64,000 nt of DNA from Phocoena phocoena (Eukaryota; Chordata; Mammalia; Artiodactyla; Phocoenidae): assembly GCF_963924675.1 (NCBI RefSeq), contig NC_089222.1, positions 108,329,316 to 108,393,315 of the forward strand. The letters run 5' to 3'. The translations under genes and the position numbers were made by a program. Positions 22,294 to 33,310 of the stretch are shown here, piece by piece. The notes beneath the pieces are model-generated. The model saw nothing but the letters and a program-made list of their open reading frames with translations, had not been told where the DNA came from and made no database searches. Each line of letters begins with the position of its first letter. Positions within the stretch are counted from its first letter, which is position 1.

Positions 22294-23299
22294 TTAATTC
22301 AGATGACACTTTCTGGCTCCTTCTCCTTCCCACATTGCTAATCCATAGTGAGAAGATCACAGAAATAATAGTACAGACAAATTATAACATGAATATAAGC
22401 AGTTAGAATCACCAATTGCTCCCTGTAGATCATTTAATGTTTTATGTACACTGAAGTGCATATTAAAAATGTTATGAAAAAAACCCTGTAGTTTGGTAGT
22501 AATAAATGTAAGACAACATGAATCATAATGGAACAATGTTATTATAATAGATCAGTAAAGATCAAATAATGGAAAATCTAATAGAAGTTAAAGCCATGAA
22601 TAGCTACACTCTAGAGTGGAGGAAAATTAAGCACATAGCAATTAAAGAGAAGTAAAGACAACATTTAATCCACATGGGGATAAATAAGTGAACTTGTCTC
22701 ATGCAATCCAGGACAATAAGAGAATCAATACACTTTTTTGTTCACAGATTGAATTGACTGTCTACTATTGTTACATATATATGTAAATATGTATGTTTAA
22801 TAAAATGGCTAGTTGAAATTAAGATGTAAATCATAAGTTAACAAGTTATTTTTTAATCAAACTTCAAAATCACCTGTGAAAATTAAATTATTTTATTGTA
22901 GTTTGTCATATGATGTTAGGAAAGTGATACCGCTAGTGTGAATTATGCCTGAATTAGGGTATAATATTTATGGAGTGGTATTATTGTAGTGCAAAAACCA
23001 AAACCAAAACATGATACTAACATTATTGTAAGCACGTGAGAAAGGTAAATTAGGTTGTAAATAGTCACAGAAAATAGGTATATGATGATATAAGAGATTA
23101 AAATTAGAATAAATCCCTCCTACAGTGTGCACCAATGGGCATTTTAATATTGCTAAAAATGTTATATTGACAATTGTTTTGAAAATGTGAACCGATAGAT
23201 AGATTATAAGTGCTTGTAAAAATGCTTGGAAATTTCAGAATATCATTGCTTCTCTAAATATTGGAAGAGTAATAATTATAAAATTTTAATTTCTATGAA
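22291..23299. other. AT-rich non-coding DNA
   Basis: No gene, RNA or nameable repeat recognised. Confidence 0.45.
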
Positions 23300-23400
23300 T
23301 TAGGCCAATTTGTTTCAACATATGTGTCCTGAGTACTACTATGTCCAAGGCTCTGTGCGAAATACTGAAGAGGATAAGCATAAAAGAGAAGCAGAGTTAG
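23300..23400 (-). mobile_element. Possible L2 3'-end fragment, inverted
   Basis: 'tgtcctgagtactactatgtccaaggctctgtgcgaaatactgaagaggataagcataaaagagaag' fits the complement of the L2 terminus, with substantial divergence. Confidence 0.4.
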
Positions 23401-23849
23401 ATAAGTCATATCACTAGCTGCATTGGGGTAGCTAAATAGGGCAAGCCAAGACACCAGGGAAATATTTACAGAAGTAAGCAGTGATGAGAATTTATGGAAA
23501 AAACATTGTCATCAGCAGTGCAACCTGCCCCAAGACAAAAGACTTCATACAGATGGTGGATCTCAGATCTGTTTATAGCAGTAATAGGCATTTCAGACAG
23601 TGTGAATACTCACTTGGGCAGATTACACTTTTAACTATATTAAACATATGTCCTCTTAAGAGGCACCATTAAAAAAAAAAAGTAAAATATAGGGCAGCAC
23701 CATGATCAGAAATAAACATTATGACATTTGGAAAACATAACACCAGAGTCAGATAATTCTCTTGAGCAGACGTTGGACCCATTGAATCCCCCAAATGGAA
23801 GAGTCCCTAAATGCTCTTTCTCCAGCTTCAGGGTCTAAACGAATTAGAG
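23401..23849. other. Unassigned non-coding DNA
   Basis: A 63-codon plus frame (23481-23672) carries no domain. A short poly(A) run at about 23670-23680 may be the tail of an unidentified retroposon. Confidence 0.4.
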
Positions 23850-24060
23850 GAAGCAGAACAATAAATTCAAACATACTTGGGTTGGAGTCACAGTTAATAA
23901 ATTATCTGTATTGTTTTAGACAAGAAACCTTATCTCTTGGAGCTTTTATTTCTCTATCTGTAAAATGGAGGAAATACATAGGTATAAGGTTGTCTCAACC
24001 TATCTTCTGTAGTTAACACTTGTCTCTAGTGTCAAACAGAGTGGCACAAAGTATACATTA
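23850..24060 (+). mobile_element. MIR SINE
   Basis: The MIR order is 'acttgggttggagtcacagtt', 'ttagacaagaaaccttatctcttggagcttttatttctctatctgtaaaatggaggaaata' and 'gttgtctcaacc'. The phrase CTATCTGTAAAATGGAGG is the most diagnostic part. The 73-codon frame over it is incidental. Confidence 0.65.
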
Positions 24061-25679
24061 AACATTTCTTGAATAAAAATACTTATAAAATTCCTGGTAT
24101 ATTGCTTTCTGCTTTGTGGGTTGTGAGCTTAGTTTACCTTGTTAAGTTACCATTGCACACTGCATTGATCACAGCTATGATGATAAAACTATTTATTTAG
24201 CATTATTTTTATTCCCCTACCTTTAACTAGACATAACCCAATAAATATATGCTCATTGTATAAGATAAGCACTCAATACATTTGAAAAAATAAAAAGAAA
24301 CAAACAAAAAGTATTCTTACCAGGTTATTAGGGTATGAGTTTCCATAATTGATAACTGCCAATGCTTGTCCTAAAACACAGAGGTTTTCCCTAGGCCAAT
24401 TAAGTTTTCCTTCTTTACTGAAATTCACAAAATAATGCTTTACCACTTACACTTTACTTTCGCATTTATATTCCAATATGAGTTATTCATTCACTAGCAA
24501 ACACTGAAGGGCCTATCATCTACCAGGGAATTAAAGCAAGATGGTTCCTGCCTACACCATGCCCACAATTTAGCAGGAAATTGAGTCATTTGTTTTTCAA
24601 AAACCCTTGTGATGTCATTAAGACATCTATTTTTAGCTTAATGTACAGATTATTGAATAAAAACTTAAAGATGTTTAAATGACTTTTCCCAGATGATAAT
24701 TAATAGGTGTCAAGGTCAAGGTCTTCTGAGAATAGGGTTCCTTCCGCACACTGAGTTTTCTTATGTATTTTCAGGTCCGTCCTCAACCAAAACAGGCTTT
24801 CGTGTATTTCAAAATAGAAATCAATACACTGCCTTATTTTATCTTTTCTAGGATAAAACATTTTAAACCTGTAAACCTCTTTATAACTTTTCTATATCTT
24901 CTTAGCTTCACCAAATATTATTAAAGTTGAACTAGTCACCTGATGAGCTATAATTTTTAAATATTAGCATCTGATAGATTATTTAAAAAAAAACAGGTAT
25001 TTGATTATACTTTGATTTGTGACTCATGACAAAATATGATGGAAGACATCCAAAAAAAACAGTATTCACTGCCTTTTAAAAATCTGAATATATCGAGCAA
25101 GCTATCAGAAAATTATAATTTATTTTTATTTTTGTTAACACAGAAGAAAAGCTCATGCAGGGTGTTTGCCCATAACAGTCAATGCCTGAAGCCATCTCAT
25201 ATTTTTGGCACTCATTTTAAATCACATTCATAACAACATGTTTAAAATGAAGGCAAGCTGTCATAAGGCAAGCTGGGGGTAAAAAGAGTTTGGCAGTTTA
25301 AAAGCTACAGCACATTTACCAATCTGAATATTCAAGAATTGTAAATCATTAATCATAAGTAAACCACCTGCTGGGGACACTCTAAGCTAGGATAAAGATT
25401 TTCCATGTGCATAATTGTCAGTTTCAGATTGAAATTTTATCCAGGGAACAATAGTATTCAAAATTATTTGGGTGAAACTTTTATTAACTCTGACAATAAA
25501 AATAATTGTATTCCTCACTGTATTTCAAACACTGTGATAGTCCTGTTTAAAATGACAATTGTTTTATATTCCCTTGCATATTTGACAATTATTGAATAGC
25601 TCACTCTTAGAGGTGATAAGATATTTAACCATTTCATATGCGAGGATTCTAAATTCTCCATAACAAGCATAGGTTTCAC
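24061..25679. other. AT-rich DNA with possible L1 and L2 remnants
   Basis: 'atatatgctcattgtataagataagcac ... aaaaaataaaaagaaa' at about 24240-24310 resembles an old L1 3' tail. 'attcactagcaaacactgaagggcctatcatctaccagg' with 'gatggttcctgcctacacc' at 24485-24580 resembles an inverted L2 end. Both are weak. The short frames at 25036-25233 and 25405-25599 have no domains. Confidence 0.35.
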
Positions 25680-26500
25680 TGCCACAGCCTCTCTGACCTT
25701 CTACCTTCCCACTCACCTGTACTCTGTCTCACTTTTTTAATCCTTATTTCTACTGTTTATCTATATTCTTCCTTCATTCCACACTAGTCAAATATAGGCA
25801 TTTACTACATTTCAGTCATCAGACAATAACTTCTTTCTTCTTAGATCTTCAAGCTCACCACTATCATCACATCTGTCCCAGCAAGCACTCATTGGCCTTT
25901 TTGGTCTACTCAGATTGATTGCTCTCTGTCAACCCACCAACCTTGTTCTGTACTAAATGCATTTCTGATCATGCCACCCACCTACATAAAACCTCTCATT
26001 AGTTTCCCAACATTTCAGCTTACTAGTCTAAAAGGCTTGTGTGTTCTATCCCCTCTCAAGTGTTATTTTGAGACATCCTGCCCCACACTCTGTTACAGAC
26101 TAACTGAAAAATGTTTAAGTCCCTCTCCCCCAGCATATTTCTGCATGCAACAAGACTTTGCACATGCTTTTCTCCCTAGAACCCTACATGATGAGAACCC
26201 CAGTCTTCTCTTCTTTTACCAATCTATCCTTCAGATTTTATTTCCAAAATTACTTTCGCAGGCAGTCTTCTCTGACTTCCCTACTGGGGTAAAATCCCCA
26301 TTATATGACCTCACAAACTCCTCAGTGACACTTTTCACAACTGCAATTTTACATTTTTGATGTAATTATGTGATTAGCATCAGTCTTCCCCACTGGACTT
26401 TAGGTTCCACTGATGCAGCCTCCATATCAAGTTTTGCTTTCATGACCCCACCTAGTCAGTGCTCAGCACATTTTAGGTGATCATTGCATACATATGTCAA
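25680..26500 (+). mobile_element. Long L2 LINE segment, 3' part
   Basis: About 800 bases follow L2 order: a T/C-rich middle part, 'actaaatgcatttctgatcatgccacccacctacataaaacctctcattagtttccc', 'ctgcatgcaacaagactttgcacatgcttttctccctagaaccct', 'cttcagattttatttcc', 'gcaggcagtcttctctgacttccctactgg', 'ccactggactttaggttcc' and 'gtcagtgctcagcacattttaggtgatcattgcata'. The 129-codon plus frame at 25971-26360 falls inside it and is a product of the T/C-rich L2 strand, not a gene. Confidence 0.7.
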
Positions 26501-26539
26501 ATGTATAAAATATTAAATATGTCTTTTATGTTCCTAGGT

Positions 26540-26790
26540 AATTGGAAATTATTCTATGGACAAAATGGTGACAAATTTTGTAAACAGGGCATAGCATGAT
26601 CAGATCTGTGATGTAGAAAGTTGCTTCACAGCAGCTGGAGATTACATTGGGGTGGGAATAAACTGGAAGTGAGGAAAGAGATCACAGAGCTACTGTGTCC
26701 GTCTAGGGTAGAAAGGGTGAGGGTCCAGACAAGGAAAGTCACAATGGGATGGAAGGCTAGGGAGTGGGGAGACTAGTGCTTGAGAGCAAT
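26540..26790 (-). mobile_element. L2 LINE fragment, inverted
   Basis: 'aacagggcatagcatgatcagatctgtgatgtagaaagttgcttcacagcagctggag', then 'aactggaagtgaggaaagagatcacagagctactgtg', follows the complement of the L2 3' part (cf. 'gagtgacatgatctgactt ... ggatcactctggctgctg'). It lies close to and opposite the preceding plus-strand L2. Confidence 0.55.
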
Positions 26791-27239
26791 ATGGGAATAA
26801 TGGGGAATCCCTGATAAATGCATATACAAAAACAAGGAGAATGAGATATCAGGAAATTCTATCATTCTATCTCTCATAAGTATATGCGGATTTTGGAGAA
26901 AAGTATAAATTCATAGTTGAAAACAGTGAATTATCCATGAGAAGCTTTTACAATTATTATGGATAGGTCTGCTGCTCAAAATCTTCAAAAGCATAAAGGC
27001 AGACATTGAAACAAGGAAACCTTACAAAATCTTGTGAATTCAAATTTACAAAGTCTTGTGACTCCTATAGAAAATGTCTCATTTCTACCATATGTACCTG
27101 ATAGTTTAATATTTATCTTGCCATATCAAGTTTCTTGGAAGTACAGCCATACTTCTTCATTTACACTATCATAATTTCTGGAAACTAGAAGCTTCCTTCC
27201 TTGGCCATGAAAGGCTTAAGTATCACTCTTTATAGATAG
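26791..27239. other. Unassigned AT-rich DNA with a short direct repeat
   Basis: Two 16-base near-identical units TTACAAA(A/G)TCTTGTGA lie at 27022-27037 and 27046-27061. Nothing else was identified. Confidence 0.5.
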
Positions 27240-27950
27240 GTTCTCCATCATTTAAGTCTACTCTCCATATAACCCATCATTTATTATCCCGTCAGACTAA
27301 TCTTCTTAAAAGCTGCTTTCGGGCTTCCCTGGTGGCGCAGTGGTTGAGAGTCCACCTGCCGATGCAGGGGACACGGGTTCTTGCCCCGGTCCGGGAGTAT
27401 CCCACATGCCGCAGAGCGGTTGGGCCCGTGAGCCATGACCGCTGAGCCTGCATGTCCGGGGCCTGTGCTCTGCAACAACAACAAAAAAGCTGCTTTCATC
27501 TTAAAAGAACTTGTAATGGTTCTCTGTTGTCTTGCACATGGAAGTCAGATTTGGTCTTTTTAAGGCCCTCAAAAATATAACTGTCTTAACTCTGTCATCC
27601 AGCTTGAATCCTGTTGTTTTAAGTTAAATTTTATGGTTACAAAATGGCCACTTTTTCCTCCTCCTTTTCTCCTATTTCATGTCAGTCGTGTCATCACTTT
27701 AAAGCATGATAAAAAATTATGCTTCCCATCTCCTCTAAAAATACTCTCAGCTTTTCCCATTTCCCATTCATCTCCACTTTTTCAGTTTCTATAACACTTA
27801 CACACTTATCTTGAAACTTTTGATATACATTTTCACTTTTAAACCTCTTTGGGGTTCCTTCCTACCCCTCCACTTCTTGGCAACCCACACTGTGTGTAGA
27901 AAGGCATGGAGCACGTGCCAGGTGCTCAGTACGCTCTCTCGGTGATGACT
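27240..27950 (+). mobile_element. L2 LINE, interrupted by a CHR SINE
   Basis: Left of the SINE are 'tttattatcccgtcagactaatcttct' and right of it 'aacttgtaatggttctctgttgtcttgcacatggaagtcagatttggtctttttaaggccctcaaa', 'ttttcagtttctataacac' and 'ggagcacgtgccaggtgctcagtacgctctctcgg'. This follows the L2 plus-strand order. It is older than the SINE it hosts. Confidence 0.6.
27321..27484 (+). mobile_element. CHR SINE, short form, 3'-truncated, with a CAA-type tail
   Basis: The head starts exactly at GGGCTTCCCTGGTGGCGCAG, the B-box region reads 'gggttcttgcccc', and the body stops at 'gtgctctgcaacaacaacaaa', about 40 bases earlier than the other short copies. A perfect 13-base duplication AAAAGCTGCTTTC flanks it (27308-27320, 27485-27497), so the truncation happened before or during insertion and not by later deletion. 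Confidence 0.97.
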
Positions 27951-28649
27951 AAGGGAAGATGCGCTCCTGTGAATTCACAAGGAGAACAATGAAAAAAACT
28001 GAGATTTGCCAAATAGTTTTATTGTAATGTCAACATGACACATAGAAATCCACTACTGAGCAAAATGGAAAGATAAGTGCTTTCTTACCAAATAATTGAA
28101 TTCTAAAAGACTTTTGTTTAAAAGTTGAGGAAGAAGCAATTAGAATTTCAAGGTAAAGAACTACTTCAGATCTTAAAAATCCAATTTTGTGTATCATAAT
28201 TGTACCATTTAGTACATCCTAAGTTGATTTGACAGGGCTCTTATTTCAGCCTTTATTTCTCGACAATGTGATGTGTTTGTTTCTATTATGAATGATTATA
28301 TAAGTTGTCAATAAATATATCATTTTACAAGTAAAATTCTATTTTATCTGAACAATTGAGTTTATGAGACACTGTGACAACAAAGTTAGATTGAGCTTTG
28401 TGTAGGTAATGAAAAATATCTGCCTCATCTTATTATTTATTCAGAAGCAGCACTTCCATAAGATGAATTTGGTGACCCTGCATGTGCAAACCTTCCAGAA
28501 ACTGCAAGTTTTCCACTAGTTCAAAATAAACACTTCTGGAAATTAACAAAACACTATCTCTGATGACTGGTATTTGTAAAATCTAGATCATCATTTAGGC
28601 TTTCTGAATTCAGTGATGTTTTATTAAAACCCCAACTAGACCCATAATA
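27951..28649. other. AT-rich non-coding DNA
   Basis: Nothing identified. Confidence 0.45.
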
Positions 28650-28760
28650 TATGTATACATTCATTTATTCACTCATTCATTCATTCAACAACTATTTGGA
28701 TATATAATGGGCTGTCAAACAAATCCTCTGCCTTTATGGTGCTTTTATTCAGAGCTGTCG
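28650..28760 (-). mobile_element. L2 3' terminus with (TTCA)n end, inverted (tentative)
   Basis: 'ttcatttattcactcattcattcattcaacaactatttggatata' followed by 'aatcctctgcctttatggtgcttttattcagagctgtc' fits the complement of an L2 end with its (TGAA)n tail. Confidence 0.45.
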
Positions 28761-28819
28761 ATTTACATAGACCACTATGATTTTGTAGTTAAACCACAAT
28801 CTACTTATAAGCACAAATC

Positions 28820-29010
28820 TTTATAGGTTCACAGTCCCAGCTGTGGGTAAATTACCTAAATTATTTATGCCTCGGTTTGTTCATCTGAAAAGTGGGGATT
28901 ATAATAGTATTTTTGTTAAAGTATTATACTGAAGATTAAATATGTTAATATTATCAAAACACTAAGAAAAGTTTCTGTCCCGCAGTCAATACTAAATAAA
29001 TACTAAATAA
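28820..29010 (+). mobile_element. MIR SINE
   Basis: 'gctgtgggtaaattacctaaattatttatgcctcggtttgttcatctgaaaagtggggattataatagt' matches MIR core order, followed by 'actgaagattaaatatgttaa' and a (TAAATAC)-type end. It is old and inactive. Confidence 0.6.
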
Positions 29011-30114
29011 ATGTTTGCTACATTTTAATTTATTATAGGATTACTGTAAGCAATGTGTATTCATTATAAAAGTAAGTTGCTTACTGTTGATGACTCAAAA
29101 ATAAGGTGCAATATACTTAAAAGTATATGAATAAAAAAAATGTGAGGAGCGAGACTCTTGATTAAACCATGTAAAAAGAAATAGGAGGCAACTCTAGAAG
29201 GTTGTAACATTACATAGCTATTTATTTTCAAAGATAATTAGTAGCTTCCTGGCCTACAGCTGCTCTAAGGACTTCTATTTGTTTACAAATGTCTTGCCCA
29301 TAGAATATCATTCATCTATGCTGATTACAAAGCACAATAAACTATACATTTCCCTTTTCTAAAAATAAAATTTGAAATAAAAAAATAGTGGCTACACATT
29401 TTAGCTCTTTATATATCTGTATTTTGACTCTTTTTAAAGATCAAGTTAAATGAACACTAGGGATTTTATATGCGCTTGACTAATTAATTGGTGCAGTTAC
29501 CAATCTCATTGCATTTATTAAGAAAACTTTATGAGAACAATAAATCCTAGCTCATCAAGGGAAATTAAAACTTATGGAAGTTGGTAAGAAATAATAATCA
29601 CTACATTCTGCAAGTTGAGGATAGCAGCATATAGGAGGACATTCCCTTGTTACATTCAGTGATTTGGATTTTATGAACATTAATTTGCTCAGTACTCTCC
29701 TACTACTTCTTCTTCTCTTCCATCTCTAAAGATGCCCTGCTCAAAATTATCACCTTTCTTTTAAATTTCTGCAGGCATTGATTTTGTGTGAGTTTGGAGA
29801 ATAACATTATGTCATGGGCAGCTTTCACTAAGTAATTTCCTTAATTCACTTTAAGTTCAACAGCAACATAGCCATGACATTCAGAAAACAACACTGCATA
29901 ACAGAGTATCAAATTCAACAAATGAATGTTCCTACCTAGTCTCACATTTAAGATGATTGAGGAGATGTGGTTATTAAGCTTTACAGAATATGAAAAACAT
30001 ATGTGGTGAAGGGAGAAAATGAAATATTTGTTGATAGGGGAAAAGGACATAACCACAAAAAGGAGAGAAGAAGAAAAACTTTAGCCTTAGAAGAGGACAG
30101 GTATATTGAGAGCT
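29011..30114. other. AT-rich non-coding DNA
   Basis: No gene seen. The minus frame at 30056-29841 (71 codons) and the left half of the one at 30433-29981 are domainless. Confidence 0.45.
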
Positions 30115-30590
30115 GGTGGTGCTTTAGTAGGCAGCCTCTAAAATGACCTGCAATGATTCTTGCCTCTGAATATTCATACCTTTTTGTAATTCTCTCCTTT
30201 TGAGTGTGGTCTGGGCCTAGGGACTCATTTCTAAAGAATACAATATGGCAAAAGTAATGGGATGTCATTTCCAAGATTAGGGTACAAAAGACTCTGGCTT
30301 TTGTCTTGCTCTCCCTCTCTGGCTCTCTCTCACTCGTGCTGAGGGAAACCAGCTGCCACGTGTGAACTGCCCAATGGAAAACTGATATATCTGGACAACA
30401 GCCACTGAGGACCTGAAACGTGCCAATAGCCATGTGAGTGAGTTTGGACGAGGACCTCAGCTGAGCCTTAAATTGGCTATAGCTTCAATCTACACCTTAA
30501 TTGCAGCTTTGGGAGAGCCTCTGAGCCAGAGTTTCCAGCTAAGGCTTGCAGAAATTATGAGATAATAAATATTTGTTGTTTCAAATGGAC
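30115..30590 (+). mobile_element. MLT1-like solo LTR (ERVL-MaLR), tentative family
   Basis: Plus-strand order: 'gacttgc'-like start, 'acaatatggcaaaagtaatgggatgtcatttccaagattagggtacaaaagactctgg', 'cttgctctccctctctggctctctctcactcg', 'gaaaccagctgccacgtgtgaactgccc', 'gccaatagccatgtgagtgagtttgga', 'cttaattgcagctttgggagagcctctgagccagag' and 'gaaattatgagataataaatatttgttgttt'. This is an old MaLR-type LTR with its polyadenylation region. No internal part is attached. A 150-codon minus frame crosses it; it is not a gene. Confidence 0.55.
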
Positions 30591-33124
30591 CATCAGTTAC
30601 TCCATTTATCCAGTTATCTGTTCCTACACACATCCATGCATTTTCTGTTAAAATACTAATTTCTGGAGGACAGGCAAAGTAATGCCTAACAAGTTTTGCA
30701 CACTGTTTATTTCAGAACATAAATGCATATCAATTTATTTAATGTCTTCTTTTGATGAGCATAATAGGATTTTCTATCAAAGTGAGCTACTGATTTGAAC
30801 TTCCATTACCTAAATAATTACTTCAAATCCCTAGTTCACTTTAGCTTTGGATTATTGGGTATGAAAAATTATTTATTCAAGGTTCAGGCTTCTTCACTTA
30901 AAAAAAAAAACCTGTAACCTAAACTTGAGGAATGGAAAGTTGATATCAAATCCTCTGTAATCTGTCAGAGACAAACAGCTCCCTTTCAAATCACAAGAAA
31001 CTGAAAGCATGAAATATCATTCTACATGGTTTCACTTACAGTGAAAATTATAATTCCATAAATTGTGCTTAGTTTGAATACATGTAATATTAGTAACTTA
31101 CTTTCTACATCAACAGATGCAAACTTCAAAACTCTTGTCTATTTACTCCTCATTTTAAAAATGACTGCTTAAAAGATATAATATCAAGGGCTTTTCATAC
31201 TTAGAGAAAGATATAACCAAATGTAATCCTATGATAATATTCCTGTTCAAACTAGGTTATAATGATTGACATGTACAGGATATTTTCATGGGCATACAAA
31301 TATGAAAAAGGAAATACACTCATGGAATTCCATATATTCTGAAAATGTCTATGCAAACTATATATCAATATACTAAATTCCTGTACCTATATGATTAAAA
31401 AAAGAAACAATAGGCAGAAGACATCTTGAGCAAATATAGAAATAATTATAACCATGTATAATTATCATTCCCGTTTTTTTAATCAAGTACATTTTGAGTA
31501 GCTACGTTAGTCCAAAAACCCACTCTTGAAACTGATAAACTTATGTGATAGATATTTAGCACATTTTTAGTCACTTAAACATGCATTTTTGAAAAGATTT
31601 ATTGCATATCTTTCAAAATAGTTTGTATACACAAAGCAATAAGACAAAAACAAAGAACAAATAATTTGTCAAAATATGACAGCATAAAAAAGTTATACTG
31701 AAAGTAATTTAGGAAAACATGTCTTTCACAGACTTTTTAAACAATTAAACCATAGCCAATGGAAATTACATTAGCAATTAATGTTATTATCTAAATTATT
31801 TAACAAATGAGTTAATATTTCTAGGATCAAAATTTTAAACATTGACATGCTTTGATATTTCTCATTAAATTTTATGCTATTTAATATAAACATCAATTGT
31901 AGTTTGCATCATTATTTTATGTACTTATAAGAGAAAAATGGTGCCAATTAAACTCTGATACACTAGGGATTTTAATTTGCTTCACAAATTCAGATATGTT
32001 GAAATGTGAAAATGAAATTATGTATATTTCAATGAAATATGATAATCACTTTATATGTCTATACAAAATACTCTCCCAAATCCTCAAGGTTTGCAGCAAT
32101 TTGATGAAACAGTGCCTTCATGTTAAAAAAAAATCCACTAAAAGCACTTTTTCAACTCTTTTTTAGACAAGAGTTTCTAGTTACGTACTTGTAAAAATCC
32201 ACGTTGGTTTCTAATGAACATCAATTACACTTCAATTTTTCATATTACTCATGAAAGAAAATAATTTAGACTCCTTTACAGAACTGCCAATTGCAATTTA
32301 GCTTGGCTTTTTCAGACAAGAGAAGGTTCATAAATTAGCAGGTTGAGCATTTACTAAATGACAAAGAAACAAAATTACAAATGAATACTATAATCCAAAG
32401 TTTTGCTTCAAATAAAAAATTTAATATAGTTTTAGTAAAAAGGTTTCTAAAAAATTATAAAGGATCATTTCTTTTTTGTATTTGAGCTATAGTATTGGAC
32501 AGACTCCCAAGAGGAATATAAAAATTGTTTGGAAAAATTAATATTACATTGTTTTAAAATTTCACTGAATAGAAAGTCTCAAACTATTTAGAAATTTTAA
32601 AAATAATAGCAAGTTAATATTATGTTGGAGGCCTATAAAACTTAGATATGAGAAAGCATTTTCTTAACAGCTTCCTAAACCATGTGATTTCACTGTCTTG
32701 TCAAAGAAAGTCTACCTGTTTTGATAAAAAGAGCTGACTTTGGGCTCTAGTTGTGCGACCTTAAGTCCTCTGAAAATTAACTTTAACTGTGAGATGTACA
32801 TTCCATATATATTGTCTTTTTTTTTAAGTTTATACAATGTGTAAAGACTATCTAGTTCAGTGCCTTAAGTTTAATTGCCATTCATTGTAAAAGGAACTTG
32901 CATTATTTTTACAAGAACATAAAGAGAATCATGTAATAATCATTCAATAAATACTAACACAATAACAATTGACTAATATTTTAAAGTGTATTAAAGCAAA
33001 GAAAGCTCACCTTCCTTAAATATACCCTTACAGAAATTACCTGTCCCTTTTATGTCTACAGTATATACACACAACTGAATAGAGCTACATATATATAATT
33101 TATCAGTTAGCCTAGCCAGTATCC
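30591..33124. other. AT-rich non-coding DNA, weak MIR hint near 32740
   Basis: There is no frame of 60 codons or more in most of this stretch. 'gggctctagttgtgcgaccttaagtcctctg' near 32742-32772 resembles a MIR fragment (cf. 'ctagctgtgtgaccttgggcaagt'), but the flanks do not extend the match. Nothing else was recognised. Confidence 0.4.
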
Positions 33125-33310
33125 TCAAGGGTTCATTTGGTAATGTCTGGAGACATTTTTGATTGTCAATACTAGGGAGGGTCTACTACTGGCATATCTA
33201 GTGTATATAGGTCAGGGATACTGTTAAACATCTTAAGATGCACAAGAGTATCCTCAAAACAAGGAATATCCAGCTCCAACTCTCAAGCAAGTCGTGATTG
33301 AGAGGCTTTG
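33125..33310 (+). mobile_element. MER5-type DNA transposon (hAT-Charlie MITE)
   Basis: 'ggttcatttggtaatgtctggagacatttttgattgtcaatactaggg', then 'ctactactggcatatctagtgtatataggtcagggatactgttaaacatcttaagatgcacaagag' and 'aacaaggaatatccagctcc', follows the MER5 consensus order. No transposase is expected for this non-autonomous element. The 96-codon minus frame crossing it is not a gene. Confidence 0.7.

Noticed and set aside
22109..22406. Frames of 83 and 93 codons around 22.2 kb
   Set aside because: Both run through the CA microsatellite and give alternating Cys-Val or Thr-His residues, a repeat artefact.
25971..26360. 129-codon plus-strand frame
   Set aside because: It lies entirely within an L2 segment whose T/C-rich strand is low in stop codons, and no domain is visible.
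29981..30433. 150-codon minus-strand frame, the longest in the window
   Set aside because: It crosses the boundary of an MLT1-like LTR and has no recognisable domain. Chance plus repeat composition explains it.
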